A stretch of 44,334 nt of DNA. Origin: Ignavibacteria bacterium. GTDB taxonomy: Bacteria > Bacteroidota > Ignavibacteria > Kapaibacteriales > Kapaibacteriaceae. The position numbers and the translations under genes were made by a program. Position 1 is the stretch's first letter. Each line of letters begins with the position of its first letter. Of this stretch, positions 16,516 through 25,563 are shown one piece after another. The DNA lies in contig CANHFG010000011.1 in assembly GCA_947459875.1 (NCBI GenBank), forward strand, positions 1 through 44,334, given 5' to 3'. A model generated the notes under the pieces. The model did no database searches, was not told where the DNA came from, and worked only from the letters and a program-made list of their open reading frames with translations.

Positions 16516-18294
16516 TTAGAGCTTGATCAGCGGTAACGAGACCGATGAGCCCGTCACGGAGGACACCACCACCGTATAGAGTCCTGGTACAAGATTGACG
16601 GCCGAAGAAACAGCCATGTTGCTGCGACCCGAGGATACCGGCTGACGCACACTGAGGACCTCGTTGCCGCCCATGCTGAAAATGCGCACGTCAACCACAT
16701 CATCGGACGCGCTTTGAACGACGATGTTTAGCAGATCGGCTACAGGCTGCGGTGAAATGATCGCATCAAAAACCTCGTTATCGAGCTCACTGACGCTGGT
16801 AACCGTCAACGAAAACTGCAACGGGGTGGACCATCCGCTCATTCCACAGGCATTCTTCGGACGGACCTCCCATGTGAAGCTGCCGGTACCGAGAACGCTG
16901 GCCTTGACGTTGCGACTCGTTCCTGTAGCGGCCGAGTCTTCGAAGACGACCGAGAACGGCGAGGCGCTCTTCTTGATGCGCAGGTGATATGACGTGGCCT
17001 CCGAGGCAGTGGACCAAACGAAGGTCACGTTATCATTCGAACCGGCAAGAGCGTTCCCTTTCGGCGATGTACCACTGGAAGACGTCGGCATCTTACCCCC
17101 GGTGGTGAAGGAAAACACCGTCGACCATACACCGTTGCCGGCATCGTTAATCCCACGCACGCGCCAGTAGAACCGAGTATTGCAGGCAGGCACTGTAGCA
17201 GAAGCCGAGCGCTTCGCGGTTTCTCCTTCGGCGATAACACCGGCTGTTGTGAACTGCTGATCCTTCGATACCTGATAGAAATACTTGTCGGCCAGCGGTG
17301 CAGATCCCCATTCAAGCGTTACCAGTGGGTTGACGTTGGTTGCGTTGTTTGCGGGCTTCGACAGCGTTACGGCCCCCGGACCAGCCGATGCCGGTACGAA
17401 GTCAACCTTAACGTTCTGACCCGATACATCGACGGTCTTGTTCATAGCTGCCGGAAGTCCGCCACCTGATGCGGCGAGGCTGATCGAGCCCGTTCCTGTG
17501 TAGGGGATTGCATAGCCCCCTGATGCACTCGAAACAGCATAAAATGAGCCCCGCGACGGTGTGATCTTTACACCTTCGACTCCTTCGCCAATGTCGTAGA
17601 AGCCGTTATTGTTTTTGTCGATATACACGACGCCAAGAATATAGCGCTGAGCGCGGATGCCGAAGTTCTGGGTGACCACGTACGGCCCGACCCAGCCCTG
17701 CATCAGTCCACGTCCGTTGTATGTGATGCCGATGCCTATTTCGGTATAGACCGCATTCTCATAGTTCATGATGTTCTTTCGGTGACCAAGAACGCGCTGG
17801 TTCTCTTCGCCCCAGTCCACATTCAGACCGCAGTGTCCGTGCCATACCGATTCGCTGTAGGCCGCCACGTTCTCGCCGTACATGCCCATGGAAGCGTAGC
17901 CAACCTTTACGTAACGCTGCCCCAACTCATCTCCATTCGAACTGGTGTGCCCCTGAAAGTTCTTCTCGTCCATGTCCTTGGTATGGTTGCGCGATGATTC
18001 GATCAGCTGGGGATGAAAGGCAAGAGGCGGGCGCTCCGGGTAGCCGGCAAAGGCCTGCTTGGTCTTTGCCGCATCGATCTTGAAATAGCTGTACGCACCC
18101 TGCACGGCTGGATCCTTTGTATCCATCATACGGATGCCCTCTTCGGTGGGGTTGGCCCGCCCGCGATTAATGTACTCGAGCATGAGCTGCTCTTCCGGTG
18201 TCGGGTCGCCATGACTGTAGACTTGGGTCGGCTGGGCGACAAGCTGAGTGCCAAACAGCACAAGACAGAACAATGCTGTCACAATGGAACGCAT
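16516..18294 (-). CDS. T9SS-exported CAP-domain (SCP/PR-1-like) multidomain protein
   Basis: A 592-residue secreted protein with signal peptide MRSIVTALFCLVLFGTQLVAQ. Domains in order: a CAP/SCP domain (about 33-215) with EEQLMLEYINRGRANP, RNHTKDM, YGENVA and GHRKNIMN, giving the conserved His/Glu/His pocket; an SdrD B-like module (about 217-300, DKNNNGFYDIGEGV); two fibronectin-III-like domains (about 305-400 and 405-505); and a type A Por sorting domain from SPQPVADLLNI to the end. Bacterial CAP proteins are surface proteins of mostly unknown activity. The ATG directly abuts the upstream SDR stop (TAAATG), with AGGAG 8 nt upstream inside that gene, so translation is coupled. Confidence 0.85.
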   Translation of the reverse strand: MRSIVTALFCLVLFGTQLVAQPTQVYSHGDPTPEEQLMLEYINRGRANPTEEGIRMMDTKDPAVQGAYSYFKIDAAKTKQAFAGYPERPPLAFHPQLIESSRNHTKDMDEKNFQGHTSSNGDELGQRYVKVGYASMGMYGENVAAYSESVWHGHCGLNVDWGEENQRVLGHRKNIMNYENAVYTEIGIGITYNGRGLMQGWVGPYVVTQNFGIRAQRYILGVVYIDKNNNGFYDIGEGVEGVKITPSRGSFYAVSSASGGYAIPYTGTGSISLAASGGGLPAAMNKTVDVSGQNVKVDFVPASAGPGAVTLSKPANNATNVNPLVTLEWGSAPLADKYFYQVSKDQQFTTAGVIAEGETAKRSASATVPACNTRFYWRVRGINDAGNGVWSTVFSFTTGGKMPTSSSGTSPKGNALAGSNDNVTFVWSTASEATSYHLRIKKSASPFSVVFEDSAATGTSRNVKASVLGTGSFTWEVRPKNACGMSGWSTPLQFSLTVTSVSELDNEVFDAIISPQPVADLLNIVVQSASDDVVDVRIFSMGGNEVLSVRQPVSSGRSNMAVSSAVNLVPGLYTVVVSSVTGSSVSLPLIKL

Positions 18295-19005
18295 TTAAAG
18301 GTCTCCTAACTGAGGTCGAATGATCATTTCTTCGATCATCATCGTTGGATGATCGTAACGTAAAATTACGTCAAGGGCAGCTAACGCCACATCCGACGGG
18401 GACATCATTCGGTGCTGATGCTCATGGAGCATTTCCGCCGACCAGATGTCCGTGGCTGTTGCGCCAACCAGCAGGTCGACAATCTTCACACCGTGCTGAC
18501 GTACTTCCTGTCGCAACCCCCGGGTGTATGCCAGCAGTCCGGCTTTGCTAGCCGAATATGCCGTGCAGTTCTGAAAGGCCGTCACGGAAGCAACAGAGTT
18601 TATGGAAAGGATCATGCCACGGCGCCGGGTAATCATGTCGGGCAGGACGCGATGCGAGCACCGTACCGCGCCTAGAAGATTCACCTCGAGATGCGCTACA
18701 TAGTCCTTCATTGGCGTCTGCTCGGCCGGTGAGAACATCGCGATTCCCGCATTGTTGATGAGCACATCGACCGGACCGAAGGTCTCGACGATCCTGGCAT
18801 GTGTTTCAGCAACGGAATCGTCGCTGGCAACATCACATCTGGCAACGCAGGCGCTGGACGAACCTAGCTCCCTCACAAGTTCTTCAAGGGGCTCGTGCCG
18901 ACGTCCAGATAATGACACCATCGCAGCAGAGCCGAGCTGGCGCGCTAAGGCAGCCCCAAGACCCGATCCGGCGCCGGTGATCCAGACATGCATACGCTCA
19001 GACAT
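18295..19005 (-). CDS. Short-chain dehydrogenase/reductase
   Basis: A 236-residue classical SDR. It shows the cofactor motif TGAGSGLG near residue 9, NNAG (about 80), and the catalytic Ser with Y-x-x-x-K in SINSVASV...YSASKAG. The position of Arg after the second strand (SGRRHEP) suggests a preference for NADPH. The substrate cannot be told. I start it at ATG 19005, giving an 8-nt overlap with the GlmU-like gene (ATGTCTGA); ATG 18993 and the longer ORF start 19035 are alternatives. It is third in the pyrG operon. Confidence 0.85.
   Translation of the reverse strand: MSERMHVWITGAGSGLGAALARQLGSAAMVSLSGRRHEPLEELVRELGSSSACVARCDVASDDSVAETHARIVETFGPVDVLINNAGIAMFSPAEQTPMKDYVAHLEVNLLGAVRCSHRVLPDMITRRRGMILSINSVASVTAFQNCTAYSASKAGLLAYTRGLRQEVRQHGVKIVDLLVGATATDIWSAEMLHEHQHRMMSPSDVALAALDVILRYDHPTMMIEEMIIRPQLGDL
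18303..18307 (-). promoter_or_regulatory. Shine-Dalgarno of the CAP gene inside the SDR 3' end
   Basis: AGGAG on the minus strand lies 8 nt before the CAP-gene ATG and within the last codons of the SDR gene. It supports coupled translation of the two genes. Confidence 0.65.
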
Positions 19006-20155
19006 CACGCTCTCTGACGTTGTCGAGCAGTTCACGATGCCGATCCGACAGGGCGTGTCCGCGACGTTGCATCATTGTATCACAGGTATCAAATGCACGG
19101 TTGCGGTCATACACAACTCCGGCTTGCCAGACGAAAGAACGCACACTAGACGGCGCCAGTCCTTCGGACATTATGTGCGAGCATACACCGTAGATGCCAC
19201 CGGTCGGGAGCATGGTGCCTATGGCCGTGCGTGTGAAATCACCGATCATGGACCCAAGAAACAGACGTCCAGATGTCTCTCGTCCCCAGGGCATGATAGG
19301 CCTGACGTCGTGGTAGGTATTCTTGAGGTTTGAAGTGGTCGTGCCCGCACCAAGATTAACCCACTGACCGATGATGCTATGTCCAACAAAACCATAATGC
19401 TGTTTGTTGGAGTAGCTCTGAAAGATCGAGACCGATACTTCACCGCCAACCTTGCAGTAAGGCCCAATTACGGAATGCGTGATGTGGGCATGGGGCTTGA
19501 CAACCGCGTGAGCTCCGATGCTGCACGGACCCTGAAGCACCGCCATCGGTCCGATCACTGCCAGGTCATCGATAAGTACAGCCCCCTTCGACTCATCGAT
19601 GATGGCCGATGGATGAATCACTGCGGTAGGGGAAACACGCGAAACAGACAGTTCGGCGTCCCAGGCGATGGCCTCATCGATCATGTCGAGCACATCCCAC
19701 AAGCGCCGAACCTGACGGGCGGTGACGGAAACAAGATCAACGTCTTCTGCAGCAACAGTATCCAGCGCTGCTATGACATCGTCGAGACTCTCCGGCGTCG
19801 TTGGCAGAATCGCTCCGATGGTGACATCAGCGCTGTTGATCACGCATGGTCGCACGGCACTCGTGGTGCGTTCGGCGAGCCCCTTCATATGTCCCGGGGA
19901 GAGCACAGCCGTAGAGAGCAGCACCAGCAAAGGGGCAGAACGATTGAGCACTCCGGCCGCGACGTCTTCACCATAGAGCTGCTGGTGGAGTGTACGATGA
20001 GTGTGCACAACAACATTGGCATCCGGCAGCGCATGACCCCATCGTTCATGGATCGTGTGACGCCCTGCGCGGATCTGCCATGAATTGCACGTCAAGGCAA
20101 ACGGATACAGTTCTTCTATGGCATCGTCCTCTATAAGGATGATGTTGATGCCCAT
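18998..20155 (-). CDS. Bacteroidetes-type GlmU-like sugar-1-phosphate nucleotidyl/acetyltransferase
   Basis: A 385-residue protein. The divergent N-terminal domain (about 1-170) starts IILIEDDAIEELYPFALT and has RAGRHTIHERW, where canonical nucleotidyltransferases have GxGTRM; this is typical of the alternative GlmU family of Bacteroidota. Residues about 175-345 form a left-handed parallel beta-helix of hexapeptide repeats (AVIHPSAIIDES, AVIGPMAVLQGPCSIGAHAVV, GTMLPTGGIYG). The likely role is in UDP-GlcNAc or another nucleotide-sugar pathway for the envelope. It sits 1 nt after pyrG, which could supply CTP and suggests a nucleotide-activated sugar theme, but that is inference. Not named glmU because the substrate is unproven. 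Confidence 0.8.
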   Translation of the reverse strand: MGINIILIEDDAIEELYPFALTCNSWQIRAGRHTIHERWGHALPDANVVVHTHRTLHQQLYGEDVAAGVLNRSAPLLVLLSTAVLSPGHMKGLAERTTSAVRPCVINSADVTIGAILPTTPESLDDVIAALDTVAAEDVDLVSVTARQVRRLWDVLDMIDEAIAWDAELSVSRVSPTAVIHPSAIIDESKGAVLIDDLAVIGPMAVLQGPCSIGAHAVVKPHAHITHSVIGPYCKVGGEVSVSIFQSYSNKQHYGFVGHSIIGQWVNLGAGTTTSNLKNTYHDVRPIMPWGRETSGRLFLGSMIGDFTRTAIGTMLPTGGIYGVCSHIMSEGLAPSSVRSFVWQAGVVYDRNRAFDTCDTMMQRRGHALSDRHRELLDNVRERDV

Positions 20156-20156
20156 G

Positions 20157-21767
20157 TTAGAGATTCTCCTGAGCTAGAGCCCGGGCCGCCTTGATGAAGG
20201 CAACGAATAGAGGATGTCCCGTGACGGCGCGAGACTTCAGTTCCGGATGGAACTGCACACCGACAAACCAGCGATGCGAGGGAACCTCTACGATTTCGAC
20301 AAGTCTGCCATCTGGCGAGGTGCCGGAGATCTTCAGTCCCGCCGCAGTGAATACTTCTCGAAAGTCGTTGTTGAACTCATAACGGTGTCGGTGACGCTCA
20401 TTGATGTGTTCCGACTTATAAGCAGCGAAGGCCTTGCTTTTTCGCTCTAGGTGGCATGGATATGCCCCCAGACGCATTGTTCCGCCCTTGTCGGTGATCG
20501 AGCGCTGTTCGGGAAGAAGATCGATAACACTGAACTTGTTCCGCTTGAACTCCGAAGAATTTGCCGCTGGCATGCCAAGGACGTTGCGCGCGTACTCGAT
20601 GACGGCGCACTGCATGCCGAGGCAGATGCCGAAAAACGGCACATCGTGCGTGCGGGCCCAGTGAATGCTGGTGATCTTGCCGTCGATACCACGGTGGCCA
20701 AATCCGGGTGCAACGAGAATGCCGTTGACGCCCTTGAGCATCTGATCGACATTCGCGGCGGTCACTTCTTCTGAGTCTATCCAACGGATCACCACACGCG
20801 TGTCGTTGATGGCTCCTGCGTGAGTGAGGGCTTCAATGATCGACTTATAGCTATCGGGATACTTGTTGTACTTGCCAACAAAGCCGATCTCCACCGAGTG
20901 CCGCGGTGACTTGATGCGATGCACAAAGCGTGACCATGTTTCAAGATCACGCCGTGAGCGCTTGAGATTGAGCTTCTCACAGATGATGGTATCGAGCTCA
21001 TGCTTGGCAAACATCATCGGAACTTCATAGATCGTTGGCGCATCGAGTGCTTCGATCACCGATCGTTCCTCGACGTTGCAGAACAGGGCGATCTTAGAGC
21101 GAATATCCTTACCAAGCTTCATCTCAGCACGGCACAGCAGGACGTCTGGCGTGATGCCAAACTCCATCAGAGTCTTGACAGAGTGCTGTGTCGGCTTGGT
21201 CTTAAGTTCATTTGCGCTCTTGATAAACGGCACGTACGTCAGATGAATGTCCATGGCATTGCCACGGCCAACTTCAAGACGCAGCTGGCGGCAGGCCTCA
21301 AGGAAAGGCAAGGACTCAATGTCGCCTACCGTACCACCGATCTCGATGATGACAATGTCATACTTGCCATCGAAGGCCCGCATGCGATGCTTGATCTCAT
21401 CGGTGATGTGAGGAACGACCTGGACTGTCTTGCCCAGATAAGCCCCCTGACGCTCACGCATAATCACGTCATAGTAGACCTGACCGGCAGATGCCGTATT
21501 GGCCTTCGACATGTTCTCATCGAGAAAGCGTTCGTAGTGACCCAGGTCAAGATCCGTTTCCGCGCCGTCATCGGTAACGTATACCTCGCCATGCTGGTAG
21601 GGGTTCATCGTACCAGGGTCGACGTTAATGTAGGGATCCATCTTCTGCACGGTGACGGTAAAACCGCGCTGACGCAGTAGCAATCCGATGGAGGAGGAAG
21701 CAATGCCCTTTCCGAGAGAGGAAAGGACGCCGCCCGTGATGAAGATGTACTTCGACGTCTTCGGCAC
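20157..21767 (-). CDS. pyrG: CTP synthase
   Basis: A 536-residue CTP synthase, which aminates UTP to CTP using ATP and glutamine. The synthetase domain (about 1-270) begins with [16 protein letters not shown], followed by [21 protein letters not shown]. The glutaminase domain (about 290-530) has the Cys nucleophile in [14 protein letters not shown] and the catalytic HPE in [10 protein letters not shown]. The start is GTG 21767; the protein then begins at the normal position. It leads a four-gene minus-strand operon (spacings +1, -8 and 0 nt). Confidence 0.97.
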   Translation of the reverse strand: MPKTSKYIFITGGVLSSLGKGIASSSIGLLLRQRGFTVTVQKMDPYINVDPGTMNPYQHGEVYVTDDGAETDLDLGHYERFLDENMSKANTASAGQVYYDVIMRERQGAYLGKTVQVVPHITDEIKHRMRAFDGKYDIVIIEIGGTVGDIESLPFLEACRQLRLEVGRGNAMDIHLTYVPFIKSANELKTKPTQHSVKTLMEFGITPDVLLCRAEMKLGKDIRSKIALFCNVEERSVIEALDAPTIYEVPMMFAKHELDTIICEKLNLKRSRRDLETWSRFVHRIKSPRHSVEIGFVGKYNKYPDSYKSIIEALTHAGAINDTRVVIRWIDSEEVTAANVDQMLKGVNGILVAPGFGHRGIDGKITSIHWARTHDVPFFGICLGMQCAVIEYARNVLGMPAANSSEFKRNKFSVIDLLPEQRSITDKGGTMRLGAYPCHLERKSKAFAAYKSEHINERHRHRYEFNNDFREVFTAAGLKISGTSPDGRLVEIVEVPSHRWFVGVQFHPELKSRAVTGHPLFVAFIKAARALAQENL

Positions 21768-21843
21768 ACGACACCCGTATGTTGATCAGAAATCAGTTCG
21801 GTGCTGCGCCGCCGTCCCATGGGGTCGGCTGCCAGGACGGGCT

Positions 21844-21851
21844 CAAAAGTA
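21844..21851 (-). promoter_or_regulatory. Bacteroidetes-type -7 box upstream of pyrG
   Basis: On the minus strand TACTTTTG matches TAnnTTTG exactly and lies 76 nt before the pyrG GTG. It shares GTACTTTTG with the accD box. Confidence 0.45.
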
Positions 21852-21885
21852 CGCACAAAGACTGACTTTCGAGCGCCCTGTTCCG

Positions 21886-21893
21886 TAGTTTCG
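21886..21893 (+). promoter_or_regulatory. -7-like box 4 nt before the sugar-binding lipoprotein ATG
   Basis: TAGTTTCG (TAnnTTyG) ends 4 nt before the ATG at 21898, the same placement as at 6031, 8339 and 34073. Confidence 0.4.
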
Positions 21894-21897
21894 ATCT

Positions 21898-23124
21898 ATG
21901 CATCCGTCATTCAACCCGCATCGCTTGATCGTTGTCATTCTTTTGATAACCATCGGGGTCTTCTCGGCCTGCCAGCCCGACAGTCAAGAGCAGGGGGCCC
22001 GAGTTATCCGCTTCTGGCATTTTTGGAGCGAGCCGGGTCAGAAGGCTGCGCTTGCCGACCTCGTTTCGGCCTTTGAAAAGGCGAACAATTGTCGTGTGGA
22101 GTTGACAGAATTGAGCTGGAACGACGGCAAGGCAAAACTGCAGGCGGCGTTCAATTCTGGCGCGCCACCTGACGTCGTGGAACTTGGTTCGGACTGGGTA
22201 GCACAGTTTTCCGGTGCCGGCGTGCTTTCACCATTGGCTGGCATAGATACGGCAGCGCTTCTTGGCTATGCTCTCGCTCCCGGACGTCAGGCCGGAACGC
22301 TGTATGCAGCTCCCTGGATCGTGGACACGCGCGTATTGTTTGTCAACATGCAACATGCCTCGGCAGTCGGCAAAGACACGGTCGGCTCCATCGACGATCT
22401 ACAGGCATTGGCAGAGGCGATTCAGGCCAAGGGGCATTTTGGATGGGGGGCTAACGGTGCAGATGCTCATCGTCTCTACAAGAAGATTCTTCCTTTTTTC
22501 TGGTCCTTTGGTGGTGATGTCCTCGATGCTGCCGGGCGCTGTGTCGTCTACTCACCCGAAAATGTTAAGGCCTTGACCTGTTATGCGGAACTGTCTCGAA
22601 CGGGTATCATCGAAACCCAACGGCAGCTTGATGCGACGTTCCTTCAAGGTCGCATCGGGGTGTGGAACTCCGGTTCCTGGCTGATCAAGAAGATTCGCTC
22701 AAATACAAATCTCACAGTGCGTGCCATGACCTTTCCCGGTGTCGATGGCCGGCCGGGCGTATCGTTTGCCGGCGGGGAGTATCTGGCTTCTCCAGCTGCA
22801 TCAAAGCAGAAGGATCTTGCTCAGAAACTGATCCGATACCTCATCGATGCGGATAATGCCAAGAAGTTCTGCTCAAAGATTCCCGAGGCTGGATTCCCGG
22901 CAGCAACATCGGCCTACGATGATCCGGCATTGCGGTCCGATCCATTCAAGGCCGTGTTTGCCGCACAGCTGCGCAATGCGCGCATGACGCCGGTGCACAG
23001 GCGCTGGCTGGACATCGAGTCGGTTCTGGAGAATGCCGTCGTCCGCGTTCTACTGGGTGAGGCTGCAGCTGATCGTGCGCTTCAGGAGGCGCATGAAGAG
23101 ATCTCAGAGATCATTGGCTCGTAA
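21898..23124 (+). CDS. ABC-type sugar-binding lipoprotein (SBP family 1)
   Basis: A 408-residue lipoprotein: signal peptide MHPSFNPHRLIVVILLITIGVFSAC with Cys25 as lipidation site. The mature part matches family 1 solute-binding proteins of maltose/glycerol-3-phosphate type: VIRFWHFWSEPGQKAAL, FNSGAPPDVVELGSDWVAQF, GRIGVWNSGSWLIKKI, and the hinge segment FAGGEYLASPAAS near residue 300. It probably binds a sugar or oligosaccharide. No permease or ATPase genes are next to it; instead an outer-membrane protein gene starts 4 nt after its stop. Its promoter box placement predicts a leaderless transcript. Confidence 0.85.
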   Translation: MHPSFNPHRLIVVILLITIGVFSACQPDSQEQGARVIRFWHFWSEPGQKAALADLVSAFEKANNCRVELTELSWNDGKAKLQAAFNSGAPPDVVELGSDWVAQFSGAGVLSPLAGIDTAALLGYALAPGRQAGTLYAAPWIVDTRVLFVNMQHASAVGKDTVGSIDDLQALAEAIQAKGHFGWGANGADAHRLYKKILPFFWSFGGDVLDAAGRCVVYSPENVKALTCYAELSRTGIIETQRQLDATFLQGRIGVWNSGSWLIKKIRSNTNLTVRAMTFPGVDGRPGVSFAGGEYLASPAASKQKDLAQKLIRYLIDADNAKKFCSKIPEAGFPAATSAYDDPALRSDPFKAVFAAQLRNARMTPVHRRWLDIESVLENAVVRVLLGEAAADRALQEAHEEISEIIGS

Positions 23125-23128
23125 TGCG

Positions 23129-25546
23129 ATGCGCATTGCTGCGCTTATACTGACGTTGCAACTGACGTGTCTTCCGGCCGTGGCGGGCCAGGATGTTTCG
23201 ATCCGTGGTACGGTAACCTCGTCGCAAACAGGCGAAGCGATCCGTTTTGTTACGGTCACCGAGCTTACCTCGAGCCGTCGGGTAATGACCGACAAGACGG
23301 GCTCCTTCGTCATGTCGATCAAGTCTGCGAGTGAAGATTCAGCTGGGACGTCTCGGCTCGTGTTGGTGTTCTCCTGCATGGGATTTGAACGCGATACGAT
23401 TGTGCTTCGCAGGGCCGATACCACGATCAGTGTCACACTCAATGAGCGTCCGGTCTCGGGCAGAGAAGTTGTTGTTACCGCCGAAGATCCTGCCGTAGCG
23501 ATCATGCGACGCGTTCTTGAGCGACGGCGAATTCAGCGAGAGACACTCAGAACCTATGCGTACACGCTTTACACCAAGTTCATCGCCATGACCGATACCG
23601 CCACAGCACTGCGAAGTTCGGGTCGAGGCGACACTACGGTCAACAGCATTCTCGAGTCCTTCTCGCGCGGTTACGTTCAACAGCCGGATCGGTTCCATAA
23701 CGAGATCTTTCAAAAACGTCAGACTGCCAACGTTCCTCCTGAGGCAAACTTTGTTTCATTCGGGACGAATCTCAACATCTTTGATGACGTCGTAACGATC
23801 CTCGGCGAGGAGATCACATCGCCTCTTGCGTCAAATGGCATTGATGTTTATGACTACGTGCTCATGAGCAGTCTGGATGACGACACCGTCAAGCTGAATG
23901 TAAAGACGAAGTCAGCACTGAGAAGGGGTTTTGAAGGCGTGATGTACGTCGATCAGCGGCGCAATGTGCCAATCGAAGTCCAATTCGTTCCCAATGGAGC
24001 GGTTAATCTTCCGTTCGATGCTCGCTTGAGCTACCGGCAGAATCTCATGACGGTTGATTCCATGGTAGTTCCGGAGGCACTATCGATCAGCAGCAGTCTC
24101 GAGGCCTCGATCCTTTATGTGGTCTCTCCACGTCTCGATATTGATATCGAGACGTTCTGTTATGACTACGCGATCAATACTGAGTTACCGGAAGGAATCT
24201 TTGATCGACGTCGTGTTGAAACCACCACCCAGGCGGCTGTCTTTGATTCCAGCTACTGGCAGCAGAACCTTCGTCTGCCTCTTCGACCGCAGGAGCAGCG
24301 GGCATACGACGAGATCCAGATGATCCTGGAGAATCCCGACAGTCTTCAGAACTCGATGTTCGAACAGATACTAGGTCCGGTATCGCGCTTTCTGCAGCGT
24401 CTTGGACGTCGTCCCTTCACCGGGTTCGATGATATCTTTCGGTATAACCTGATCCACGGACCATACCTCGGTATCGGAGTTCGGGATCGTCCCGACACCT
24501 CTCTGCTTCTTGCATCACAGGCGGGCTATGGTTTTGCTGATCACCGGCTGTATGCTTCGGCTTCAGGCACGTGGTTCCCGGACCGGGACCAGCGCTGGAG
24601 TCTCGAGCTCTCTCTTGGTAGAGCCTTGCAGCGTCGGGATAATCCCAATATCGTCCGGACATCCTTCATCACACTGACGTCACTGATCTCCGGATCAGAC
24701 TACGGCGACTACTATCTCAGTAGCGGCGGACAGCTCAGTGTAGGTTATTCATGGGGCCAGTTGCAGTTTGTGCGGAATGACCTCTGGACGCGCCCGAACA
24801 CGATCCGGCTGAGCTGGCGCAACAGTATCGACGAGTCGGTGGCGCAGCAGACGCAATGGTCGATCTTCCCTTCAGGAATGATGCCACGAAGTAATCCGCA
24901 AGTGGCCTACGGACACATGAACACGCTCGGGCTGGACATTTTCCTTTCCTTCTCGCCCCTTCGCAGAGTATCGCGCACCGGAATGGCTCTCTCACTGGAG
25001 GCAGCAAAGCCCGATATCCTCGGCAGTAACTTTGACTTCGTGCTTGCCACATGGAATGCCTCTGCACGCATGCGGACATTACCTCTGTGGACGCTTGATC
25101 TATCAGCAATGGTCCGCTGGGGGTGGGGCAGTACGCCGCCACAACGTTTCGTTTCGTCTGAATCGGGATTTGGAAGCCTTGTGGTAGGCTCTGCATTCCG
25201 TGGAATGCGCGTCAAAGAGTTCTATGGCGACCGGATGGCATCACTGCAGTTCAGCCACAACTTCGGAGAGGTCATCCCGGGTGTTCTGCGCATCCCGAAC
25301 ATCGCCTCGTTTGGTATCGAGTTCCTACTCTTTGGCGGCGTGCAGTGGACGGCATTCAGCCCAGCTACGCTGCGTCAGTTTCCGACGCAGCTGCCGACGA
25401 CAGACGCCACGGCTGATCGCACGTACGTTGAGCTGGGACTCGGCATCAATCGAATCTTGCTGTTCTTCCGGCTCGACGTGAACGCTCGTCTTTCGCAGCG
25501 CGACACGCCTGAGTTGCGCATTACACTGACCAATGCAACATTTTAG
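23129..25546 (+). CDS. DUF5686 / carboxypeptidase-like regulatory domain outer-membrane protein
   Basis: An 805-residue protein. Signal peptide MRIAALILTLQLTCLPAVAGQ is followed by a CarboxypepD_reg-like domain (about 22-110: VSIRGTVTSSQTGEAIRFVTV). The DUF5686 region then begins with VEVTAEDP-like VVVTAEDPAVAIMRRVLERR and TYAYTLYTKF, and a C-terminal half rich in amphipathic strands probably forms a barrel. The family is common in Bacteroidota and its function is not established. I choose ATG 23129 for the clean signal peptide; ATG 23093, overlapping the upstream gene by 32 nt, is possible. The 4-nt gap to the sugar-binding lipoprotein suggests that the two act together in uptake or envelope assembly. 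Confidence 0.75.
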   Translation: MRIAALILTLQLTCLPAVAGQDVSIRGTVTSSQTGEAIRFVTVTELTSSRRVMTDKTGSFVMSIKSASEDSAGTSRLVLVFSCMGFERDTIVLRRADTTISVTLNERPVSGREVVVTAEDPAVAIMRRVLERRRIQRETLRTYAYTLYTKFIAMTDTATALRSSGRGDTTVNSILESFSRGYVQQPDRFHNEIFQKRQTANVPPEANFVSFGTNLNIFDDVVTILGEEITSPLASNGIDVYDYVLMSSLDDDTVKLNVKTKSALRRGFEGVMYVDQRRNVPIEVQFVPNGAVNLPFDARLSYRQNLMTVDSMVVPEALSISSSLEASILYVVSPRLDIDIETFCYDYAINTELPEGIFDRRRVETTTQAAVFDSSYWQQNLRLPLRPQEQRAYDEIQMILENPDSLQNSMFEQILGPVSRFLQRLGRRPFTGFDDIFRYNLIHGPYLGIGVRDRPDTSLLLASQAGYGFADHRLYASASGTWFPDRDQRWSLELSLGRALQRRDNPNIVRTSFITLTSLISGSDYGDYYLSSGGQLSVGYSWGQLQFVRNDLWTRPNTIRLSWRNSIDESVAQQTQWSIFPSGMMPRSNPQVAYGHMNTLGLDIFLSFSPLRRVSRTGMALSLEAAKPDILGSNFDFVLATWNASARMRTLPLWTLDLSAMVRWGWGSTPPQRFVSSESGFGSLVVGSAFRGMRVKEFYGDRMASLQFSHNFGEVIPGVLRIPNIASFGIEFLLFGGVQWTAFSPATLRQFPTQLPTTDATADRTYVELGLGINRILLFFRLDVNARLSQRDTPELRITLTNATF

Positions 25547-25563
25547 AGCACCCTTAGGGTGCT
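25547..25563. terminator. Inverted repeat in the convergent gap, possible two-way terminator
   Basis: AGCACCC-TTA-GGGTGCT is a perfect 7-bp stem between the convergent DUF5686 and purT genes; its loop is the purT stop codon. There is no T tract on either side, so termination strength is doubtful. Confidence 0.4.

Noticed and set aside
18998-20155. Calling this gene glmU outright
   Set aside because: The N-terminal domain lacks the canonical GxGTRM nucleotide-binding motif, so only the GlmU-like family is supported.
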